A stretch of 64,000 bases of DNA, from the NCBI RefSeq assembly GCF_014698505.1, contig NZ_JACJTD010000004.1, positions 124,001 through 188,000 on the forward strand, read 5' to 3'. The translations under genes were made by a program, and so were the position numbers. The notes below the pieces were generated by a model that had not been told where the DNA came from, ran no database searches, and worked only from the letters and a program-made list of their open reading frames with translations. How positions within the stretch are numbered: the first letter of the stretch is position 1; every line of letters begins with the position of its first letter. The stretch is from Nostoc foliaceum FACHB-393 (GTDB lineage Bacteria > Cyanobacteriota > Cyanobacteriia > Cyanobacteriales > Nostocaceae). Shown one piece after another: positions 25,708-35,483 of this stretch.

Positions 25708-25876
25708 CAGACAAAGAATCTAACAAGGCATAGTAGCGGATGGACAAAAATACAGTTTTAGAAGTTACTTATCGCAACTAAATTTAACCGTTAGCCTTCA
25801 GCATTAAGTTGAAGGCTAAACACGAATTGGTCAAGAGCCAGAAAATCTGCCTTTTGGGTATCTGAACTAAAGGTTT

Positions 25877-27073
25877 TTACCGCAGAGAAATTATCCGCGA
25901 TTGAGTTTCTAACTTTTCAGTCGCTATTAAAACTTCTTGTCTTGCCCATTTATCTGCTGTCAAAATGTCATCTAAAGAAGGATTAGCACGGTTATCATTT
26001 TGATGGCGATCGCACACCCATTCTATACACCGGGGAATATCTAAAAATCGAATTTTTTCTTCTAAAAATAAAGCTACAGCTTGCTCATTGGCAGCATTCA
26101 ACACAGCGGGCATCGAACCACCAGCTTTACCCACAGCATAAGCCAACTTCATGCAAGGATACTTTTGATGATCTGGTTCACGGAAGGTTAAATTTCCAGC
26201 TTTGACTAAATCTAGTCGTTCCCAGTTGGTGTAGATGCGATCGGGCCAAGATAGAGCATACAGTAAGGGTAAACGCATATCCGGCCAACCGAGTTGGGCT
26301 AAAACTGAAGTATCTTGCAGTTCAATCAACGAGTGAATAATGCTCTGGGGATGAATGACAATTTCAATATCGTCATAATCCAACCCAAACAGAAAGTGAG
26401 CCTCAATTACTTCCAGTCCTTTATTCATCAAAGTAGCAGAGTCTACTGTGATTTTCCGCCCCATCGACCAATTAGGATGTTTGAGAGCATCAGCAACGGT
26501 TACATCTGCTAACTTTTCTACATCCCAGTCTCGGAAAGCCCCACCAGATGCTGTGAGCAAAATTTTCCGCAAACCTGCCTTTGGTACACCTTGGAGGCAT
26601 TGGAAAATTGCGGAATGTTCGGAATCAGCTGGGAGTAATTTTACACCGTGTTTTTCGACTAGGGGTAGAACCACAGGGGCCCCAGCAATCAGGGTTTCTT
26701 TGTTCGCTAAGGCAATATCTTTACCAGCTTCAATAGCTGCGATCGTTGGTAGTAAGCCAGCACAACCAACGATACCAGTGACAACAGTTTGGGCATCGCC
26801 GTAACGAGCGACTTCTATCACTCCGGCTTCGCCTGCGAGTAGAATTGGTTGGGGATCGAGATCAATGATTGCTTCTTTGAGCGCTGGTAATTTATCTTCT
26901 GAGCAAATGGCTGCTATTTCCGGCCGAAACTGCCGAATTTGAGCAGCCAACATCTCTACATTGCTCCCAGCTGCCAATCCCACAATCCGAAACTGATCTG
27001 GGTACTGAGTGACAATATCTAAAGTCTGAGTACCAATAGAACCAGTGGAACCAACAAGAGTAATCGCTTTCAC
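25877..27073 (-). CDS. dxr: 1-deoxy-D-xylulose 5-phosphate reductoisomerase
   Basis: Dxr converts 1-deoxy-D-xylulose 5-phosphate to 2-C-methyl-D-erythritol 4-phosphate with NADPH, the committed step of the MEP isoprenoid pathway that supplies carotenoids, phytol and quinone tails. The 398-residue length is typical. Visible are the NADPH motif [14 protein letters not shown] (8-21), [24 protein letters not shown], the ASGGAFR loop and the [20 protein letters not shown] block. The gene is monocistronic; a 447 bp gap precedes it. Confidence 0.97.
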   Translation of the reverse strand: MKAITLVGSTGSIGTQTLDIVTQYPDQFRIVGLAAGSNVEMLAAQIRQFRPEIAAICSEDKLPALKEAIIDLDPQPILLAGEAGVIEVARYGDAQTVVTGIVGCAGLLPTIAAIEAGKDIALANKETLIAGAPVVLPLVEKHGVKLLPADSEHSAIFQCLQGVPKAGLRKILLTASGGAFRDWDVEKLADVTVADALKHPNWSMGRKITVDSATLMNKGLEVIEAHFLFGLDYDDIEIVIHPQSIIHSLIELQDTSVLAQLGWPDMRLPLLYALSWPDRIYTNWERLDLVKAGNLTFREPDHQKYPCMKLAYAVGKAGGSMPAVLNAANEQAVALFLEEKIRFLDIPRCIEWVCDRHQNDNRANPSLDDILTADKWARQEVLIATEKLETQSRIISLR

Positions 27074-27520
27074 AATTGCTTAAGGATTTACAGACAACTC
27101 CCACTATAAATTGCTGGGGACTCTTTAATAACAGCAATCCCTATAATCGATACACTGACAACGAGTAGAGACGCGGCGAGGGGGAGGCGCAAAGAAGGAC
27201 TATTTACCCGTGTCCTCGTCACTACGCCCCAATCCGTTAATTTCAACTCCATAGACTGCTAGCCATAAAGTACTAAAGTTGCTCAATTTTCATATAACTA
27301 GACAAAAATTGTATTTATAAATACTATACTTTTAAAGATAAATTCCGAGAAAATTGGCAAAAGTAACCAAATAAGAAATAATTTCAATTAATTGCTAATT
27401 TGTCCAGTTTGTTAATTATGTTGGTGGAGGATTTAATATGCAAAATATTACTCATAAATTGCTGTGTTGCAGCCATAGGTAAAAGGATGCATAAAGGAGT
27501 TTGTTGAAGCACTCAACCTT
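27074..27520. other. Divergent intergenic region between dxr and the PIG-V-like gene
   Basis: 447 bp with no credible open frame. It contains a GC-rich fragment around 27160-27240 (GAGTAGAGACGCGGCG and ACTACGCCCC), probably a repeat remnant, and an A+T-rich right half where the promoter of the plus-strand gene is expected. Confidence 0.45.
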
Positions 27521-28828
27521 ATGGTCAAAGTTCAGATAGTTATAAAAAAAGTTTTATGGAAAAATTATTTCCTGTTTCCAGCAGCAATATGGCTTGCCAG
27601 CCGAATATTCATTTGGACAGCTATGTTGCTGGTTGCGCCAAAGCTACCGTTACCAGCAGAAAAATTATTGCCCCATTTTAGCTGGGGGGTTGTTGATGCA
27701 TGGGATAGTATGCATTACCGAGCGATCGCTACTTCTGGCTATCAATTTGTAAATGATGGTAAGCAACATAATCTTGCTTTCTTTCCCCTTTTTCCCTTAA
27801 CCATCTGGGTTTTGATGAAGTTGGGCTTACCGTTTGAATTAGCAGGTACGTTAGTCAACAACTTGGCATTTTTCGCAGCACTTTACTATTTATACTTTTG
27901 GGTCAAAGAGCATTATGGCATCAATGCAGCACAGTGGACTACTGCTGTGGTTTCTTTGTATCCATCTTCTATGTTTACGGGGGTGATTTACACAGAAGGG
28001 CTGTATTTATTTTTGAGTACGGCCGCTTTGCGGGCGTTTGATCAAAAGCAATATGGTTGGACTGCGCTTTGGGGGGCGATGGCGACAGCAACACGTCCTA
28101 CAGGTATGGCACTAATTCCAGCATTTGCGATCGCAGCGTGGAAAGAACGCCGACCACCCATTGCCTATATAGCTGGTTTGACTACCGCGATTGGCATACT
28201 TCTATTCAGTTTGTATTGTGCGATTTATTTTGGCAACCCTTTAGCATTTATCGAAGCACAACGAGGATGGCGACCAACTCTGGGGTTTGATTGGCAGGGT
28301 TGGTTAAATATGCTTATGCAAATTGCAGTCGGCACAAAAAATTGGCAATATGGTTGGATTCAAAAACCATCTGGCGGCATTCAAGACCCCTGGTATCTCT
28401 TGTTGTTTGGCGTGATTGTTGCCAGTAGCTATCTTTTATGGCGTTTCCGTCAACATTTTCGTTCTGGGAAATTATTCTATAGCTTTTATGCTTTAGTCTT
28501 ATTTTTGTTGATTCTGGCAAGTGAAGAGTGGATCAATAACTTGCTCAACTTGTTCATGGTCTTGGGTGGTGGCTATATGTTGTGGCGCTTACACACGCAA
28601 CTGACCCCAGTTACAGTTATCTATGGCTTTTGTGGTATTGGTTTGCTGCTAGCCTCTGGAGGTACTATCTCCTTAAGCCGTCTCGCCTACGGTATTGTAC
28701 CTCTCAATATAGCCATTGGTGTGCTGCTATCTCGCCATCCTCGCCAGGGATATTTAGTATTGGGCGTTTTTGTGACATTACTAGCCAAAATAGCTGTAGG
28801 ATTTGCCCAAGAGCGCTGGGTTGGTTAG
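27521..28828 (+). CDS. PIG-V-like (GT-C) mannosyltransferase family protein
   Basis: The 435-residue polytopic protein has about 10 hydrophobic spans. The first loop carries WDSMHYRAIATSGY, followed by LAFFPLFPLTIWVL, TEGLYLFLSTAALRAF and ATRPTGMALIPAF. These are hallmarks of PIG-V-related GT-C glycosyltransferases, which use lipid-linked sugars on the outer face of the membrane; the aspartate of the first loop is the probable catalytic base. The acceptor in cyanobacteria is unknown. It lies 30 bp before the EamA gene in the same direction. No strong ribosome binding site is visible before the ATG. Confidence 0.82.
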   Translation: MVKVQIVIKKVLWKNYFLFPAAIWLASRIFIWTAMLLVAPKLPLPAEKLLPHFSWGVVDAWDSMHYRAIATSGYQFVNDGKQHNLAFFPLFPLTIWVLMKLGLPFELAGTLVNNLAFFAALYYLYFWVKEHYGINAAQWTTAVVSLYPSSMFTGVIYTEGLYLFLSTAALRAFDQKQYGWTALWGAMATATRPTGMALIPAFAIAAWKERRPPIAYIAGLTTAIGILLFSLYCAIYFGNPLAFIEAQRGWRPTLGFDWQGWLNMLMQIAVGTKNWQYGWIQKPSGGIQDPWYLLLFGVIVASSYLLWRFRQHFRSGKLFYSFYALVLFLLILASEEWINNLLNLFMVLGGGYMLWRLHTQLTPVTVIYGFCGIGLLLASGGTISLSRLAYGIVPLNIAIGVLLSRHPRQGYLVLGVFVTLLAKIAVGFAQERWVG

Positions 28829-28858
28829 AAGGTTTGATCCATATATTTAAATTTCCTA

Positions 28859-30790
28859 ATGAATGTATCCAATCAAACGAAGATAGCGATCGCTTCATTA
28901 TTTGTAGGTGTAGGTGCCATTTCTTTTGGCTCTATTTTTATGAAATTGAGCGAAACAGAACTCAGCCCCAATGCCACTGTATTTAATCGTTTTTGGCTTG
29001 CTAGTTTGGTCTTCTTGCTGTGGCATGGATACAAGGCAATACGGCAGCGATTTTCCTTAGACAAACCTATAGAACAGCAGACCTACACCAGTCGGGATCT
29101 ATTGCTATTGCTAGGTGCTGGTATTCTTTGGGCTGCCACTTTAGTATTTTTAGCTTGGTCACTAACTCAAACTAGCGTTGCGATTTCTAGTGTGTTGCAT
29201 AATCTCGCCCCGATATTTACTAGCTTAGGGGTGTGGCTGTTATTTCGTCAGCGTTTTGAGAGCCAATTCCTGATTGGGATGATCATCGCCCTTGGAGGAG
29301 CGATCGCTATTGAATTTGAGGAACTGCAAATTGCTACAGACGAAGTTCAAGGAAGCTTTGCTGCGATCGTTTCTGCGGTTTTCTTAGGTGGATACCTGCT
29401 GATCGTAGAAAAATTACGAACCAAATTTTCTCCTGCCACAATCCAGTTGTGGATCTGTGCGATCGCTGCTTTAGTCATCTTACCCATACTTTTGTTCACT
29501 CAAGATCAGCTTTTCCCCTCTACACTCGGTGGCTGGCTTTGGGTAATTTCCTTAGCGCTGATCTGCCAAGTTTTAGGTCATGGACTTTTGACCTATAGCC
29601 TTGCTAGGTTTTCCTCCGTGGTTGTCTCCTTGGTGCATCTGTTAGAGCCTGTATTTAGCGGCATTTTCGCTCTTGTAATTTTTTCGGAAAAATTAACTTT
29701 CTCAAATTGGATAGGTTTCGCTGTAGTTTTAATAGGTTTATACTTAGCCGTATCTAGCCAAGCTGCTATTAATTACCCGTTCCAAGAATCAGTCAAAAAT
29801 ATAATTACCACTCTCGTTAAAAGTATGACGCTGAAACTGTCATTACTAAAGCAACAATTCTCTGAAACACCAGCTTTATTAGGAACTATCTCATTATTTA
29901 TTGCCCTGATCCCCATATCTTTAGCACCATCTCTGACCAAATTGTGTCAACAAGAAATTGGTGCAAATGCTGTGGTATTTCATCGCAGTTGGATCGCCAC
30001 AGTCGTCTTTGCGCTATGGAATGGACTTGAGGCTTTCCGCAACCAAAAGTCCGATAACCAATCTATAGAACAGAAGCCTTTTACGAGTCAAGATGTGTGG
30101 TTGTTGTTGGCAATGGGAACAGCTGCTGCAACCTACCTCCTCTTGTGGGCTTGGTCGCTAAGTCAAACTAGCGTTGCCAACGTGGCTTTACTATCTAATT
30201 TGAACTCCTTATTTGTTGCTTTGGCTGGGTATCTTTTATTCGGTCGGCGCTTTGATAACAGATTCGTTATTGGTCTGGTTATGGCACTTTTAGGAGCGAT
30301 CGCATTTGAACTCAATAAGGTGCAATTTGCAACTGACCAAATACTCGGTGATGCCTTAGCATTGCTAACTGCGATTTTTATGGCTACGTGTATGCTGCTA
30401 ATAGAACGACTGCGAACCCGTTTTAGCACCGCAACCATCATGCTATGGCGCTGTGGAATCACAACAATGTTTCTACTACCCGTCCTCCCATTTCTCGAAG
30501 ATAGGCTGCTTCCCTATTCCTGGATGGGTTGGTTTTTCATCATTTTCCAAGCCCTATTTTGCCAAGTGTTAGGTCAGGGACTTTTGGCTTATAGCCTCAG
30601 CAGAATCTCTTCAAGTGTCGTCGCCGTCACGCTTCTTATCGAACCAGTCCTAGCCTCCATTTTTGCTTGGTTTATTTTTTCAGAACAAGTAGGTTTGTTT
30701 GACTGGGCAACTTTTGCCGTAGTTTTAGCGGGTATCTATCTAGCCCAATCTAGTCAATCCACAGTTCAAGTAACGAACGAAGGATCGTAG
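28859..30790 (+). CDS. Internally duplicated EamA/DMT-family transporter (two full transporters fused)
   Basis: The 643-residue protein contains two complete EamA-type units, residues about 8-305 and 335-635, each with about ten spans. The halves align along their length: SRDLLLLLGAG with SQDVWLLLAMG, AWSLTQTSVA with AWSLSQTSVA, CQVLGHGLLTYSLAR with CQVLGQGLLAYSLSR, and FAVVLIGLYLA with FAVVLAGIYLA. Normal members of the drug/metabolite transporter family have about 300 residues and act as dimers or monomers, so this looks like a covalent tandem. The substrate is unknown. The gene follows the PIG-V-like gene by 30 bp. Confidence 0.88.
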   Translation: MNVSNQTKIAIASLFVGVGAISFGSIFMKLSETELSPNATVFNRFWLASLVFLLWHGYKAIRQRFSLDKPIEQQTYTSRDLLLLLGAGILWAATLVFLAWSLTQTSVAISSVLHNLAPIFTSLGVWLLFRQRFESQFLIGMIIALGGAIAIEFEELQIATDEVQGSFAAIVSAVFLGGYLLIVEKLRTKFSPATIQLWICAIAALVILPILLFTQDQLFPSTLGGWLWVISLALICQVLGHGLLTYSLARFSSVVVSLVHLLEPVFSGIFALVIFSEKLTFSNWIGFAVVLIGLYLAVSSQAAINYPFQESVKNIITTLVKSMTLKLSLLKQQFSETPALLGTISLFIALIPISLAPSLTKLCQQEIGANAVVFHRSWIATVVFALWNGLEAFRNQKSDNQSIEQKPFTSQDVWLLLAMGTAAATYLLLWAWSLSQTSVANVALLSNLNSLFVALAGYLLFGRRFDNRFVIGLVMALLGAIAFELNKVQFATDQILGDALALLTAIFMATCMLLIERLRTRFSTATIMLWRCGITTMFLLPVLPFLEDRLLPYSWMGWFFIIFQALFCQVLGQGLLAYSLSRISSSVVAVTLLIEPVLASIFAWFIFSEQVGLFDWATFAVVLAGIYLAQSSQSTVQVTNEGS

Positions 30791-30887
30791 CACCATGATA
30801 GGTAGTGAACAAACCCAGCATCCTCATTGGGGATACCCAATTATCTAATTTTTTAGGTAATATTCTATCTAATATTCGTTGGTGTAA

Positions 30888-32450
30888 TTAATTTTTGGTA
30901 ACCAGAGTAAATCCGTTAGCTGCTCCTATAATTTGACTATCAGTTAAATTGATTTGCTGTAAAGCCGCATTGTCTAATAGTAAATAAGATTTATTAGATA
31001 ACATTTTTTGTAAAAGTGGCACAGTTGCAGCAGTTACCTTGCAATCGCTGTAAAAGTCTAAACTAGGACGCTCATAAGCAAAAGAGGTATAAATTTGTGT
31101 TCCTGGTGAAACATTTGCCCGAATTAAGGCTGCGACTGGTTTAACTGGAAAAGCTTCATTTAATTCCCAAATCCAAGATTGCGAACTTACTAACAGAGTT
31201 AAAACTAAATACATCCCTGTAAATAACACTGGAATAAAGTTGCGATCGCGTTGCTTAATTAGCCAAGCTACAATGCCCATAGTTATTGCCAAAACAATGC
31301 TCATAACCATTAGAATAGGTTCTTTATTTGCAATAACAAAGTAAACAAAACCTCCTAGACCAGCAATAGCAATAATAGCTATAAATATTGTCCAACTTCG
31401 TACCTGAGAATGGCCATGCTGCCAAATTTCGCTCAATTTAGCACCAATCGCCAAGGCTAAAAATGGATATACAGGCATAATATACCAAGGCAGTTTAGTT
31501 CTCATTAAAGAGATAGTTACTAAGTAAATAATTGTGCCAATAATAATTAGACTGCCCCAGGTAGTACGACGTTTTTTCCAAGCTAGATAAATACTTTCCG
31601 GTAAAAATAATAGCCAAGGAGAACTATACTTAATTAACTCGATTAAATAGTACCAGGGAGGCCCAGTATGACCTTCAACAGATTGTGTAAGGCGATCAAA
31701 AGTTTGTGCTTGAAAATTAACTTTGAAGAAATTTTCACCATAATATTGCCATTGAGCAGCAAACCAAGCGATCGCTGGTGCATTTCCTAAAAATATTCCC
31801 ACTAATAGGTAGGGACTTGTTAACAAAGCAAACTGCCGATCTGCGATCAGGAATAAACAAGCTATTGTCCCTAGCGGCAAAACCATCATCCCTTTAGTTA
31901 GAGTGATTAACCCTAGACAAAATCCCACACCGAGAGCATACCGATGATTCTGCCTTGCTTTTAGCAAACAAAACAACAACAGCAAGAAAAAGGTAATAGT
32001 TGCACCATCTAGCATTGCTAGCCGTCCGTGACGCAGCACAGGCAACATCGTCAGGTAAACTAAAGCGGCAAACAAAGCTGGTAAAGTTTGGTTAAAAAGC
32101 AAGCATCCCACCAAGTAAAGCAAAGGCACTCCCAAGGCAGTTAACACTGCACCTGGTAGACGTGTTGTCCACTCATTCACACCCCCGATGGAGTAAGTCC
32201 AAGCAATTAGCAAGTGCATCAGAGGTGGCTTATTATGATAAGGTTCACCTCCCAAGGTGGGGTAAAGCCAACGCATTGAACCAAGTGGGGCACGCCAAAT
32301 TTCACGGGCAACCTGTGCCACAGTACCTTCATCCCAGTCTCGTAAAGGGGAGTTTCCTAAAAATATCAGCCATAGAACTAGAGATATTACCAGCAAGCTC
32401 AATAACCATTCTTTTTCTTTGAATAGACGCATATCTAAAATCGGGATCAT
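30888..32450 (-). CDS. ArnT/PMT-like GT39-type glycosyltransferase
   Basis: This polytopic GT-C enzyme (520 residues from the chosen ATG at 32450) has SPLRDWDEGTVAQVAREI in its first loop, containing the DxDE-like acidic motif, then EPYHNKPPLMHLLIAW and RLPGAVLTALGVPLLYLVG. These are typical of dolichyl/undecaprenyl-phosphate sugar transferases such as ArnT. A C-terminal soluble part begins near residue 440. The frame is open up to a TTG at 32597, but that 49-residue extension is polar, holds a HIP1-rich stretch and lacks family character. It follows feoB on the same strand. The acceptor, glycan or lipid, is unknown. Confidence 0.82.
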   Translation of the reverse strand: MIPILDMRLFKEKEWLLSLLVISLVLWLIFLGNSPLRDWDEGTVAQVAREIWRAPLGSMRWLYPTLGGEPYHNKPPLMHLLIAWTYSIGGVNEWTTRLPGAVLTALGVPLLYLVGCLLFNQTLPALFAALVYLTMLPVLRHGRLAMLDGATITFFLLLLFCLLKARQNHRYALGVGFCLGLITLTKGMMVLPLGTIACLFLIADRQFALLTSPYLLVGIFLGNAPAIAWFAAQWQYYGENFFKVNFQAQTFDRLTQSVEGHTGPPWYYLIELIKYSSPWLLFLPESIYLAWKKRRTTWGSLIIIGTIIYLVTISLMRTKLPWYIMPVYPFLALAIGAKLSEIWQHGHSQVRSWTIFIAIIAIAGLGGFVYFVIANKEPILMVMSIVLAITMGIVAWLIKQRDRNFIPVLFTGMYLVLTLLVSSQSWIWELNEAFPVKPVAALIRANVSPGTQIYTSFAYERPSLDFYSDCKVTAATVPLLQKMLSNKSYLLLDNAALQQINLTDSQIIGAANGFTLVTKN

Positions 32451-32601
32451 CATCTCAAAGGCTGTTAGGCGGGATTGTACCCCAGATTCTACAATGGGAG
32501 TCTGGTTACTTTTGTTGGAAAAGCGGTGTTTATATGGTGCGATCGCGATCGTTCTTTGTAATGGTGTGTGGCCATCCAAGGTAGATAGCGGTTTCAAACT
32601 C

Positions 32602-34611
32602 CTAACTCAACCCCATTAACCTTGTTCCTTGATAAAACAACGTACTCACAACCCACGCTAATCCTAGCCCGTAAACAATCGATATCAAGGTAAACCGAAT
32701 ACTCTTAGACTCGCTACGAATAGTTGCCACCGTTGCCAAACAAGGTGTGTAAAGCAGACAAAATAGCATGAAACTATAGGCTTGAATTGGTGAAATTGTC
32801 TGAGCTAGAGTTGCTTGGACAGCATTGGCATCGGCGAGATGATAGATGCTTGCTAAAGAACCCACTAAAATTTCCTTGGCAATGAAGCCAAACAGTAAAG
32901 CAATGGTTAATTCTTTGGGAATACCAGCCGTATTTAATACAGGGGAGAAAAACTCACCAATGCGAGTAGCGTAGCTTGTATCTTGACCCCCAGGCAAATT
33001 GTTCAATAACCAAATAGCTATTACACCAATTGCAATCCATACACCTGCACGCTGCAAGAATGCTTTGATTGCATTCCAACCTGTAACCATACCAACTAAA
33101 AGCGGGATGGCGATTAATATCTGCCCAGCATTACCAATCGAGTTGGCTGTGTCTTGAGGTAAATTGCTCAACAGCCAAACACCAGCTACACCTGCTGTAA
33201 TAAATCCTGTGGCCCGTTGCAAAAAGTGTTTTAATTCACCCCAACCACGTAAAAATATTTGCTTAAGTGTGGGGAAACGGTAAGGAGGTAGTTCAATTAC
33301 GAATGGTTCTTGGTTTTGAAACTGCCCTTTCATAAGTAATCCTGTTAGCAATGCTACAACAAAGCTGAACAGGTACAGCGAGAACAAAACTAACGGGCCC
33401 CAAGTGCGGTCAAATAGGGCATCAATAATAAAGACAAATACAGTCAACCGCGCAGAACAGAGGGCAAAGGGAATAATGAGAATGGTGAGTAAACGTAATG
33501 CCCGCGATCGCATCACCCTTGTTCCCATGATGGCAGGTATATTACAGCCAAACCCCATAATTAGCAACACAAAACTGCGACCATCCAGCCCAAAGTGATA
33601 CATCAAGGCATCCATCATATAGGCTGCTCTGGAGAAATAGCCGCTATCCTCCACAATCGCCATCATGAAGAAAAAAGTCACCACTAGGGGAATAAACGAC
33701 GCTACCGTAGCTAACCCGCCATAAACCCCATCAACTAAAAAGCCCCGCCAAAACTCTGGTAAATCAGCCATCAGGGGAACAATCGCTACTTGTTGCAACC
33801 AAGCTGCGATCGCATCGACCACATCTTGCAATGGCAACCCTACCAGCCAGACAAACTGAAACATTAAGTAAATGGACAGGAAAAACAAGGGCAGCCCTAA
33901 AACTGGATGCAACAATACTGCATCTAGTTTTTCTGTTAGCGTTTTAAACAAGCGTGAGGGCATTTCCACCGTGTTTTCTAGAGTGTCCTGAATTTGTGAC
34001 TCTGGAATTTGTCGGTGTGTTTGAATCTGGTGTTTTAGTTCTTCCGGGGCAATAGGTGCTTGCTGTTGTGCTAGTTTTTGACTGATTTGACGTATAGCAC
34101 TAGCATAACCATGACCATACTTGGCACTTACCAAAACTACAGGCATCTCTAACTTCTGCGCTAGTTTATGTTCATCTATTTTGATGCCAAAATGTTTTGC
34201 TTCATCTGCCATGTTGAGAATTACCACAGCAGGCATTTCCAAGGCTTTTATTTGTAAGGGTAAACGAATCTGGCGATCAATTTGAGCAGCATTGAGAATC
34301 ACCAGCACTAGGTTTACTGGGCAAGTAGCCAAGAATGTTTGCACCACCAGTTCATCTTCAGAATAGCCTTCTAAATCATAGATTCCTGGCAGATCAACAA
34401 ACTCCACCTTTTGATGATTTAACTCTATCTCTGCTTTTAACAGGTCAACTGTCACACCAGGCCAGTTACCTACAAATGCACCTGCTCCCGTAATCCGATT
34501 AAATAAAGTAGATTTGCCAACATTCGGCATTCCCAAAACAGCAACCCTTTGCACCCCAGGTATATTTCTGAGTGTGCCAAGTCCTGAACCTGAACCATGA
34601 CAATGCGTCAT
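32602..34611 (-). CDS. feoB: Ferrous iron transporter B
   Basis: The 669-residue protein has an N-terminal G-domain with P-loop GMPNVGKST (27-35), WPGVTVD, DLPGIYDL and NMAD, followed by a helical spacer and the membrane core with VVTFFFMMAIVEDSGYFSRAA-type Gate 1 sequence, GFGCNIPAIM and PCLATVATI. FeoB imports Fe2+ across the plasma membrane under GTPase control. Two similar membrane segments, LQRATGFITAGVAGVWLLSN and LQRAGVWIAIGVIAIWLLNN, occur about 60 residues apart, a partial internal duplication. feoA lies 48 bp upstream in the same operon. Confidence 0.96.
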   Translation of the reverse strand: MTHCHGSGSGLGTLRNIPGVQRVAVLGMPNVGKSTLFNRITGAGAFVGNWPGVTVDLLKAEIELNHQKVEFVDLPGIYDLEGYSEDELVVQTFLATCPVNLVLVILNAAQIDRQIRLPLQIKALEMPAVVILNMADEAKHFGIKIDEHKLAQKLEMPVVLVSAKYGHGYASAIRQISQKLAQQQAPIAPEELKHQIQTHRQIPESQIQDTLENTVEMPSRLFKTLTEKLDAVLLHPVLGLPLFFLSIYLMFQFVWLVGLPLQDVVDAIAAWLQQVAIVPLMADLPEFWRGFLVDGVYGGLATVASFIPLVVTFFFMMAIVEDSGYFSRAAYMMDALMYHFGLDGRSFVLLIMGFGCNIPAIMGTRVMRSRALRLLTILIIPFALCSARLTVFVFIIDALFDRTWGPLVLFSLYLFSFVVALLTGLLMKGQFQNQEPFVIELPPYRFPTLKQIFLRGWGELKHFLQRATGFITAGVAGVWLLSNLPQDTANSIGNAGQILIAIPLLVGMVTGWNAIKAFLQRAGVWIAIGVIAIWLLNNLPGGQDTSYATRIGEFFSPVLNTAGIPKELTIALLFGFIAKEILVGSLASIYHLADANAVQATLAQTISPIQAYSFMLFCLLYTPCLATVATIRSESKSIRFTLISIVYGLGLAWVVSTLFYQGTRLMGLS

Positions 34612-34659
34612 CTTTATACCTCTTCATCATTAGTCAATAGACTGGGCATAGAAAAATTC

Positions 34660-34908
34660 TTACTCCCCAGCCCTACTCCCTTTTACAAGAATTTTCTCTG
34701 CTTCATGCCGTCGCATCGCTACTTCTGTGGTCAATCCCACTCGTAGATGTAGGGGGCCGTTCCACCAAGCTTTGCGGAGTACTTTTACCTGTTGCCCGAC
34801 TTTGAAACCCATTGCTTCTAGTCGTCGCACTAACCCAGGTTCATCGGTACGAATTAAGGCAATAGTAACTGTTTGCCCAGGTTTCACCATCGATAGTTTC
34901 ATATTCAT
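34660..34908 (-). CDS. feoA: Ferrous iron transport protein A
   Basis: An 82-residue SH3-like FeoA domain: LSMVKPGQTVTIALI, RRLEAMGFKVGQQVKVL and VGLTTEVAMRRHEAEKI. FeoA is a small cytosolic partner needed for FeoB-dependent iron uptake. It precedes feoB by 48 bp and is probably co-transcribed. Two more methionines within the first seven codons leave the exact start uncertain by a few residues. Confidence 0.94.
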   Translation of the reverse strand: MNMKLSMVKPGQTVTIALIRTDEPGLVRRLEAMGFKVGQQVKVLRKAWWNGPLHLRVGLTTEVAMRRHEAEKILVKGSRAGE

Positions 34909-35483
34909 GCCACCTCATGTAGTCATGTAAGTTGCTGCTTATGAGGGTGATTACTGCTAATAGGTGACGGGTAATTGTTTAATAATTTCTAGTTACCAAT
35001 TACCAAACCTCAAGACCACAGCAGTTATGAGTTTGCAACCTGAGTTAGTAGTTATCCATGATTCAACAGCAATACTGTTCTGTGAGTTGTTTCATTTGCA
35101 GCGTTTGCTGATTGCGATCTCATTTAATACTTGAGTATTTTCAATTAAATAAGTCATCATCTTTAAATTGTTGAGAATAATTATTAATATAGACGCTTGA
35201 TTTTTTAAAAAATATAAATTATTTCTTAAGAAATACATTGACGAACACATTCAAAAACCGTAAAAATTTTGAGTAAACAGGAGTGCAGCTTTTGTCTTAA
35301 GCTAACTGTAAAAATAATTGCGTTGGTTATAAATTAATCAGTAATGGTATTAAATGGACTTATGTTCACAGTTAGATTCCTCGTAAAGGCTTGACTTGAC
35401 ATAATTGTTTCGTGGGATGTTGAAATCTCTGTAAGGATGAATTCCCACCCATCATATCGCCACAACACCATGAGGGGGAAATC
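34909..35483. promoter_or_regulatory. Divergent control region between feoAB and the P-type ATPase
   Basis: 575 bp without a credible gene. The sequence GAGAATAATTATTAATA near 35173-35189 is palindromic and A+T-rich and vaguely resembles a Fur box, but the match is weak. In the leader of the ATPase gene GTGGGA (35412) can pair with TCCCAC (35443), forming a hairpin about 35 bases before the ATG. GAGGGGGAAATC is the ribosome binding site. Confidence 0.4.

Noticed and set aside
35173..35189. Fur-box-like palindrome between feoA and the P-type ATPase
   Set aside because: The match to the consensus is poor and A+T-rich palindromes are expected by chance; kept only as a note in the region entry.
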